Below, piece by piece: positions 7,229-11,657 of a stretch of 11,657 nucleotides of DNA (its first letter is position 1; each line of letters starts with the position of its first letter). A model generated the notes under the pieces. That model was not told where the DNA came from, searched no databases, and saw only the letters and a program-made list of their open reading frames with translations. Both the position numbers and the translations under genes were made by a program. The stretch lies in assembly GCA_947178465.1 (NCBI GenBank), contig CAMWYL010000067.1, positions 1 through 11,657 of the forward strand. Reading direction: 5' to 3'. Source of the stretch: an uncultured Lachnospiraceae bacterium. Lineage in GTDB: Bacteria; Bacillota; Clostridia; Lachnospirales; Lachnospiraceae.

Positions 7229-7648
7229 TCACTTTTCCCCTCTGCTTTTGCTCATAATCTCTAAATACGTATCATAATCCCGGATATACTCCTTCGCATC
7301 ATAATGCTCGCTTGCCAGGCACAAAAGCACCGAATTTTCCGAAAAATCATACATATCCTTCCAAACAAGCTTCGGCAGATAAATACCGATATGCGGCCTG
7401 TCAAGATTAAAGATTTTCCGGTTTTTACCGTCGTCAACCTTTACCTTAGAGGTTCCCGCAACATTAATCAGTACAAACTCCGAATGATAATTCGCATGTC
7501 TGCCGCGAATCACATCTTTATCAGAGCCATAGATATAGAATACCCGCTTAATATCAAACGGAATATCCTGATTTCCCTCTACAATCACCAAATGCCCTCT
7601 ATCGTCTCCCTTTTGCGGAAATTCTATCAGTCTGCAATCCTCTACCAT
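7229..7648 (-). CDS. FdtA/QdtA-like (WxcM-like) nucleotide-sugar 3,4-ketoisomerase, 139 aa
   Basis: This is a small cupin protein of the FdtA/QdtA family. Members move the keto group of dTDP-4-keto-6-deoxyglucose from C4 to C3, so that an aminotransferase can build a 3-amino-3,6-dideoxyhexose. Recognisable blocks are the N-terminal DDRGHL (15-20), FDIKRVFYIYG (31-41), RGRHAN (48-53), VLINVAGTSKVKVDDG (59-74), and the C-terminal block with LPKLVWKDMYDFSENSVLL (91-109), LASEHYD and YIRDYD. Length is normal. The characterised enzymes carry two histidines as HAH in the RGxHAH segment; here the codons read CAT GCG AAT, so His51 is kept and the second position is Asn53, with another His at 55. This may mark a subfamily or altered activity. 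FdtA cannot be told from QdtA by eye, so I give no symbol. The upstream neighbour is the partner aminotransferase. The stop TGA lies four bases before the next start. Confidence 0.88.
   Translation of the reverse strand: MVEDCRLIEFPQKGDDRGHLVIVEGNQDIPFDIKRVFYIYGSDKDVIRGRHANYHSEFVLINVAGTSKVKVDDGKNRKIFNLDRPHIGIYLPKLVWKDMYDFSENSVLLCLASEHYDAKEYIRDYDTYLEIMSKSRGEK
7237..7242 (-). promoter_or_regulatory. Distant Shine-Dalgarno for a TTG start
   Basis: GAGGGG inside the last codons of the ketoisomerase lies 12 bases before the TTG at 7224, which is longer than usual. The preceding TGA stop is only four bases before this TTG, so re-initiation after termination may matter more than this site. Confidence 0.4.
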
Positions 7649-7654
7649 TCAAAT

Positions 7655-7659
7655 CCTCC
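7655..7659 (-). promoter_or_regulatory. Ribosome binding site of the ketoisomerase gene
   Basis: A perfect GGAGG sits in the 17-base gap after the aminotransferase stop, six bases before the ATG at 7648. It supports that start and independent initiation of this gene. Confidence 0.75.
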
Positions 7660-7665
7660 ATGCTT

Positions 7666-8757
7666 CTAAAACGCATTCACCTTCTCGATCACATACGCCT
7701 GCTCCGCCTCTGTCATTCCCGTATAAATCGGCAGGCTCAGCACCTCGTTTGCATATTGCTCCGCAATCGGATAATCGCCCTTTTTCCCACCAAGCTGTTG
7801 ATAGCACTGCGCCAGATGCGGCGGAATCGGATAGTGAATCTGTGTCTGAATGTCATTCTCGGCAAGATACCACGAAAGCGCATCGCGCTCGGCACACCGT
7901 ATTACATACTGGTGATAAATGCTGTCTGCCTCCTCTCTTATCTGCGGCTTTATAATCTTAGAATTGCTGATTCCGCGGTCATAGCGGTCTGCCAACACTC
8001 TTCTTTCCTCATTTAAAGCATCAAGATGCGTCAGCTTTACCCGAAGCAGCGCCGCCTGCAGCTCATCCAAACGCGAATTCATACCCTCTATCTCATTATG
8101 ATACCGTTCACGGCTTCCGTAATTGCGCATCATCCGTATTTGCTCCGCGAAGACCTCATCATCCGTAACCACCGCCCCCGCATCCCCAAAGGCGCCAAGG
8201 TTCTTTGTCGGATAAAAGCTGAAGCATCCGGATATCCCAAAGGTTCCCGTCATTTTCCCATGAAAGCGGGCGCCGTGCGACTGCGCGCAATCCTCAAGCA
8301 CCGGAAGGCCATGCCTGTCCGCGATATCCACAATCTTGTCCATATTGCTTGCCTGTCCGTACAGATGCGTCACCATAATCGCCTTCGTTTTGTCCGTTAT
8401 GGCTGCCTCCAGCCGCTCCGCGTCTATATTAAAATATTCGTCCGGCTCGACAAATACCGGCGTCGCCCCGTTCTCCGTAATCCCTATCACTGTGGCAATA
8501 TACGTGTTGGACTGCACAAGGACCTCATCACCCGCTCCGATACCAAGCGCGCGCACAGACATAACCAATGCATCCAAGCCCGAATTCAACCCCACACAAT
8601 ACTTCCGCCCTGTATATGCCGCAAATTCCTCCTCGAACCGTGCCACCTCATTGCCCAACACATACCAGCCGGAACGGAGCACGCGCAGCGCAGCCTCCTC
8701 ATATTCCTGTTGGTACATTTGAAACTGCCTGTCCAACACATTACATTTTATCTGCAT
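7666..8757 (-). CDS. DegT/DnrJ/EryC1/StrS sugar aminotransferase (FdtB/QdtB-like), 363 aa
   Basis: This is a PLP-dependent aminotransferase that transfers an amino group, usually from glutamate, to a keto sugar bound to a nucleotide. The fold-type-I features are clear. The Schiff-base lysine is Lys185 in SFYPTKNLGAFGDAG, and Asp156 in LEDCAQSHGA should contact the pyridine nitrogen. NYGS is at 212-215 and the family motif GMNSRLDELQAA at about 225-236. Length is standard. The 3,4-ketoisomerase gene begins 17 bases downstream. In known pathways that pairing makes a 3-keto-6-deoxy sugar and then aminates C3, giving dTDP-Fuc3N or dTDP-Qui3N, so an FdtB/QdtB role is the best inference. Family members also aminate C4 of UDP or GDP sugars, so the assignment rests on the neighbour. 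Start chosen at ATG 8757 rather than TTG 8772. It overlaps the GT4 gene by 17 bases. Confidence 0.92.
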   Translation of the reverse strand: MQIKCNVLDRQFQMYQQEYEEAALRVLRSGWYVLGNEVARFEEEFAAYTGRKYCVGLNSGLDALVMSVRALGIGAGDEVLVQSNTYIATVIGITENGATPVFVEPDEYFNIDAERLEAAITDKTKAIMVTHLYGQASNMDKIVDIADRHGLPVLEDCAQSHGARFHGKMTGTFGISGCFSFYPTKNLGAFGDAGAVVTDDEVFAEQIRMMRNYGSRERYHNEIEGMNSRLDELQAALLRVKLTHLDALNEERRVLADRYDRGISNSKIIKPQIREEADSIYHQYVIRCAERDALSWYLAENDIQTQIHYPIPPHLAQCYQQLGGKKGDYPIAEQYANEVLSLPIYTGMTEAEQAYVIEKVNAF

Positions 8758-9880
8758 TCGCCACCCCTCCAAGATACTTCCCTATCAGCTCCAATATTGC
8801 CTCTGCCGACGTCTCCCACATAAAATGATCTGTTATACGTTGATGCGCTAAAGTACCGACTGTTCTCCTGTCCGATGACAGAATTTGTCGCTTAAAGTCG
8901 TCCTCATCGCTGCAAAGATATCCGGATACGCCGTTTTCAATGATAAACGTTGGTCCCGGAGCCTCCCATGCGACCACGACGTTTTCATAGTACATCGCTT
9001 CCAATATCGCCATCCCAAATATTTCCGTTTCACAATAATTAATATAGCAGTCCGTAAAGCGATACAGTTCCCACATCCTGTCATTCGGGATTTTCTTATG
9101 GATTTTGACTGCTTCCTCCAGCTTAAGCTCGCGAACCTTGTCTTCCACTGCTGACGACAGCTCTCCCTGTCCTACCATCAGAAGGCGGTAATGCTTATTC
9201 TCCTGATACAATTCCCGGAAAAGCTCTATTACTCTCACCGGATGCTTTTCCGCGCGCATCCGTCCCACGAAAAGCAGAATCCTGTCTTCTGCTGTATATC
9301 CCCACTTTTGTCTCAATATGTCCGTTTCATATTGTGCATAATCCTGCTCTAATAAGGTTCTGTCCAAACCCACAGGGACCATATGAATCCACCTGCCGCC
9401 CTTTTGCTCTAAATACGCTTTCAGCTCTGGTCCTTTTACTATCGTGGGTATCCTTTTATAGTATTTTACATTATTACACAATAAATCCACAATACGGCGC
9501 TTCCACGCAGAAACATTATTGCTGTGCGCAACACCGATATACGGCATACACAATATCTTATTTGCTCTGCACCATTTCAGGAACCGCCCGAACGCGATAT
9601 AATTATCGGATGCCGTAATGTAACAGTCCCGTTCCTTATCCAATCGCTCAAAATCGGGAAGCGCATGCTTTCCGATATGCCGGCACCGCTGATAAATTAC
9701 CCGCACACCCGCGCGCAGAACCGCCTCCTCCTCCTGTTCCATATCCGGTATCAGGTGATAGACCATCACGTCATGCCCCATCGCGGCAAAGGCCTTTGCC
9801 ATCCCTTCCGCCTGAGAGTTATAGTATTGATTTAAATTTTTGGTTTCCGTATTGAGTGAAATGACCGCAAGCTTCATCAT
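8741..9880 (-). CDS. Family 4 glycosyltransferase (GT-B fold), 379 aa
   Basis: This is a retaining GT-B glycosyltransferase of family GT4, acting in the cytoplasm with a nucleotide-sugar donor. The N-terminal acceptor domain (about 1-165) contains the Gly-His turn of AAMGHDVMVY (32-41). The C-terminal donor domain has the phosphate-binding VGRMRAEKHP (205-214), with Arg207 and Lys212 in the usual G-R-x4-K arrangement. It also has an E-x7-E motif formed by Glu286 and Glu294 in ETEIFGMAILEAM. Length is normal for the family. The first ATG overlaps the preceding stop as ATGA; a second ATG follows directly and could serve equally. The 3' end overlaps the aminotransferase gene by 17 bases. I cannot predict the donor or the linkage. 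Confidence 0.9.
   Translation of the reverse strand: MMKLAVISLNTETKNLNQYYNSQAEGMAKAFAAMGHDVMVYHLIPDMEQEEEAVLRAGVRVIYQRCRHIGKHALPDFERLDKERDCYITASDNYIAFGRFLKWCRANKILCMPYIGVAHSNNVSAWKRRIVDLLCNNVKYYKRIPTIVKGPELKAYLEQKGGRWIHMVPVGLDRTLLEQDYAQYETDILRQKWGYTAEDRILLFVGRMRAEKHPVRVIELFRELYQENKHYRLLMVGQGELSSAVEDKVRELKLEEAVKIHKKIPNDRMWELYRFTDCYINYCETEIFGMAILEAMYYENVVVAWEAPGPTFIIENGVSGYLCSDEDDFKRQILSSDRRTVGTLAHQRITDHFMWETSAEAILELIGKYLGGVANADKM
8764..8770 (-). promoter_or_regulatory. Ribosome binding site that fixes the aminotransferase start
   Basis: GGAGGGG lies inside the end of the GT4 gene, with GGAGG eight bases before the ATG at 8757-8755. An upstream in-frame TTG at 8772 would itself overlap this site, so the ATG at 8757 is the better start. 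Confidence 0.75.
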
Positions 9881-10620
9881 CCGTTGTGTCCGCCTTTACT
9901 CAGCTTCTCATATATCCGGCTTTTGAGCATCACAAACCGATACCTTTTCTTTGACATATAACCTCTTTTATAGCGTATTATGGCATTCTCCCGCACGCCC
10001 ACCTGACTGCTTGACATTCCGCCAAACTGAAAGTTGGATAGTATACGCAGAACCGGCGTAAATACCACCTTCTTTGATTCCCAGAAGCGGAGCATCAGGT
10101 CATAATCCGCCGCCGAACGGTATTGCAAATCAAACACGCCCAAGTCATCATAGGCCGCCTTGGTCACAAAGCAGGTCGGATGCGTAATCATCTGCTCTGG
10201 CAGAAAATCATGGTGATGCAGGAACACGGACTTTTCCTTCCCATTCAGGTAATTCCTCTGCATTCCATAAATTACCTCATATGGATTACCCTGATACCGG
10301 TTCACCACCTGTTCCACGGTATCGTCCTCATACCAGTCGTCGCTGTTCACAATCCCTATCAGCTGCCCCTTGGCAAGCCGGATGCCTTTATTCATGGCGT
10401 CATAGATGCCGCTATCCTTCTCCGATATCAGCTGAAACCGCTTCGGAAGCCTGTCCTGATGCCGCTTAATGATTTCCAGGGTTCCGTCCGTTGAACCGCC
10501 GTCTATAATAATGTACTCGATATTCCGGTAAGTCTGCGCTTCCACGCATCGCAGCGTATGCTCTATCGTCTCTGCACTATTATAGCACGGAGTCAGAATC
10601 GACACCAACATTTCTCCCAT
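9877..10620 (-). CDS. Family 2 glycosyltransferase (WcaE-like 'YDAMN' type), 247 aa
   Basis: This is a single-domain GT-A enzyme of family GT2 that would transfer one sugar to a growing lipid-linked glycan on the cytoplasmic side. The N-terminal nucleotide-binding strand reads LVSILTPCYNSAETI (5-19). DGGSTDGT is at 40-47, DSGIYDAMNKGI near 69-80, and the metal-binding NSDDW at 92-96. An Ala-Asp-Tyr-Asp motif later in the chain probably carries the acid residues for acceptor binding. The combination of 'GIYDAMN' and about 250 residues is typical of the colanic-acid WcaE-like subgroup; donor and linkage are unknown. The chosen ATG has AAGGG seven bases upstream; a second ATG three codons later is possible but has its SD too close. 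Its stop TGA overlaps the next gene's start as ATGA, which indicates coupled translation. The truncated gene at the left edge belongs to the same subgroup. Confidence 0.88.
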   Translation of the reverse strand: MGEMLVSILTPCYNSAETIEHTLRCVEAQTYRNIEYIIIDGGSTDGTLEIIKRHQDRLPKRFQLISEKDSGIYDAMNKGIRLAKGQLIGIVNSDDWYEDDTVEQVVNRYQGNPYEVIYGMQRNYLNGKEKSVFLHHHDFLPEQMITHPTCFVTKAAYDDLGVFDLQYRSAADYDLMLRFWESKKVVFTPVLRILSNFQFGGMSSSQVGVRENAIIRYKRGYMSKKRYRFVMLKSRIYEKLSKGGHNG

Positions 10621-10646
10621 GATTTATCCCTTCTCTTCCCACACTG

Positions 10647-11513
10647 CTATGCCTTCCAAAAACAGTCCTCGTTTACATGAAAATGTTTCAACACATCATA
10701 CATGTATTCATCGTTCTTATCACTTTTTACGTTCTCACTTCTTAAATTACTTCCCTGACTCTCTTTGATCTCCTCGGGGGTAGGAATACGGCAGGGCGCC
10801 CAGACCACCTTTGTTCCCGCAAGCAGCTCCATGACCTTCAGCCATATATCATCCGCTCCCAAGCATAATTTCCGTATCAGTTCCATATCAAAAGCCCTAC
10901 TGTCAAGGCAATGCGGCGGATACAGCACGCCGCCCACTCCCGTGGCAAGCAATTCATATGACGGCTGCCGTTCCTGCATATATTCTCCCTGCCACTCACC
11001 ATAGGGCGCAAGCTTTCCTTCCCGGTTCCTTGTTATTCGGTGCACCCGCCTTGCACATACGGCAGTCGGATATTTTTCATGCGTCTCTACCAACGATTTG
11101 ATTACATTCGGCGAATAAATTACATCATCATCTACCGTAATAATAACCGCCTCCGGATATTCCTGCATGGCATGAATATACTTCTTATGCGGCTTGAGAG
11201 CTCCCGGTGCCGTCCTGTATTCTACTCCGTATTTTTCAAGCGCCGTCATCTCTTCTGTGTATTGAGCCCGTGTGACATTCTCATCCAACCAAACAATGAT
11301 TTTATCTGGCTTGACCGTCTGCAGCATAATACTTTTCAAGGTCAGGTGCATATAGGGGAAGCGTGCCGGATAGCTGGTCAGGGAAACAATAAGCTTCCTG
11401 TCCCGCGGCTCCCTGTTTAACGCATTTTCGTTCGCGGCTGTATTTATTTTTATCCTATTCAGGAAATAACAGCACTTTCTATATAATCTATAGCATATTC
11501 CCTTCCCGTTCAT
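10647..11513 (-). CDS. GT-A-type glycosyltransferase (GT2-like), 288 aa
   Basis: This is probably a cytoplasmic glycosyltransferase that uses a nucleotide-sugar donor. A basic leader of about 38 residues (Arg/Lys plus Cys-Cys-Tyr-Phe) could let it lie on the membrane. The GT-A core then starts with LIVSLTSYPARF near residues 41-52. A metal-binding DDD sits at 128-130 within ITVDDDVIYSPN. The acceptor-side motifs GVGGVLYPP (192-200) and GADDIWL (219-225) follow. The family is recognised from the DDD and ADD motifs and overall length; the sugar is not predictable. The ATG abuts the upstream TAA and has no good Shine-Dalgarno at normal distance (the nearest, AGAAGGG, is about 13 bases away), so translational coupling is likely. 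No other in-frame start lies before the core. The gene ends in TAG, 26 bases before the next ATG. Confidence 0.82.
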   Translation of the reverse strand: MNGKGICYRLYRKCCYFLNRIKINTAANENALNREPRDRKLIVSLTSYPARFPYMHLTLKSIMLQTVKPDKIIVWLDENVTRAQYTEEMTALEKYGVEYRTAPGALKPHKKYIHAMQEYPEAVIITVDDDVIYSPNVIKSLVETHEKYPTAVCARRVHRITRNREGKLAPYGEWQGEYMQERQPSYELLATGVGGVLYPPHCLDSRAFDMELIRKLCLGADDIWLKVMELLAGTKVVWAPCRIPTPEEIKESQGSNLRSENVKSDKNDEYMYDVLKHFHVNEDCFWKA

Positions 11514-11657
11514 TTACCAGTAACAACCCTTCTCTACTGTTTTTGCATTCTTCGGCGTTTCCTCCGCACTCGCTCTTACCCATGCATCATTAAAAAATGT
11601 CGCTATTTTCGATGGGTAATTATTTTCCCAACGGTATCCCTTTATTCCAAACAGAAG
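11514..11657 (-). CDS. C-terminal end of an unrecognised protein (5' end outside window)
   Basis: An open frame enters at the right edge of the window and runs 47 codons to a TAA that directly abuts the ATG of the next gene (TAA then ATG with no base between). The frame is read from the junction and stays open to the window edge. The visible tail is polar, begins LLFGIKGYRWENNYPSKIA, and ends in Gly-Cys-Tyr-Trp; it has no membrane segment. I do not recognise the family. The position in a glycan locus makes a glycosyltransferase or sugar-modifying enzyme likely, but nothing in these 47 residues shows it. The exact stop-start junction supports it being a real gene co-transcribed with the downstream one. 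Confidence 0.7.
   Translation of the reverse strand, partial: LLFGIKGYRWENNYPSKIATFFNDAWVRASAEETPKNAKTVEKGCYW

Noticed and set aside
8758..8772. TTG start adding five residues to the aminotransferase
   Set aside because: The TTG overlaps the GGAGGGG that serves as the ribosome binding site for the ATG at 8757, and the extra residues do not belong to the family's usual start.
8026..8823. Long plus-strand open frame of 265 codons
   Set aside because: It lies wholly antisense to the aminotransferase and the GT4 gene end, is rich in His/Arg/Ile/Pro as expected of a shadow frame over GC-rich coding DNA, and shows no domain motif. The minus-strand proteins have clear catalytic residues.

Overview
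The window is a dense glycan-assembly locus in which every recognisable gene lies on the minus strand, so transcription runs from high to low coordinates. It holds ten complete genes and two that run off the ends. Genes are separated by 0-42 bases or overlap slightly; no non-coding stretch exceeds about 45 bases, and I see no internal promoter, terminator, RNA gene, repeat, CRISPR or mobile element. Strong GGAGG-type ribosome binding sites, moderate but very uneven base composition and the gene families suggest a Gram-positive Clostridia, most likely Lachnospiraceae-like. That placement is inference from style, not from a marker gene.

Layout in transcription order: tail of an unrecognised protein (11657-11514); a GT-A-type glycosyltransferase (11513-10647); a GT2 glycosyltransferase of the 'YDAMN' type (10620-9877); a GT4 glycosyltransferase with GT-B fold (9880-8741); a DegT/DnrJ/EryC1/StrS sugar aminotransferase (8757-7666); an FdtA/QdtA-like nucleotide-sugar 3,4-ketoisomerase (7648-7229); a large polytopic membrane protein resembling GT-C/DUF6020 proteins (7224-5308); a GNAT N-acetyltransferase (5272-4781); a fused GT-A plus GT-D (DUF1792) glycosyltransferase (4780-3107); a PglK-like ABC exporter (3064-1328); a GT2 glycosyltransferase (1295-321); and the N-terminal part of a second YDAMN-type GT2 (279-1).

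How they may work together (inference): ketoisomerase, aminotransferase and possibly the GNAT would turn dTDP-4-keto-6-deoxyglucose into a dTDP-3-amino- or 3-acetamido-3,6-dideoxyhexose (Fuc3N/Qui3N type). Six cytoplasmic glycosyltransferases would build an oligosaccharide, presumably on a polyprenyl lipid. The ABC protein would flip it, and the membrane protein may add a sugar or act on the outer face. No Wzx, Wzy, priming transferase, rmlA/rmlB or chain-length regulator lies inside the window, so the final product (capsule, cell-wall glycan or glycoprotein) cannot be decided here.

The points most worth following are the GT-A/GT-D fusion, the ketoisomerase whose second active-site histidine appears to be asparagine, the GNAT where Fuc3NAc/Qui3NAc pathways normally use a left-handed beta-helix acetyltransferase, and the PglK-like flippase paired with a GT-C-like membrane protein.
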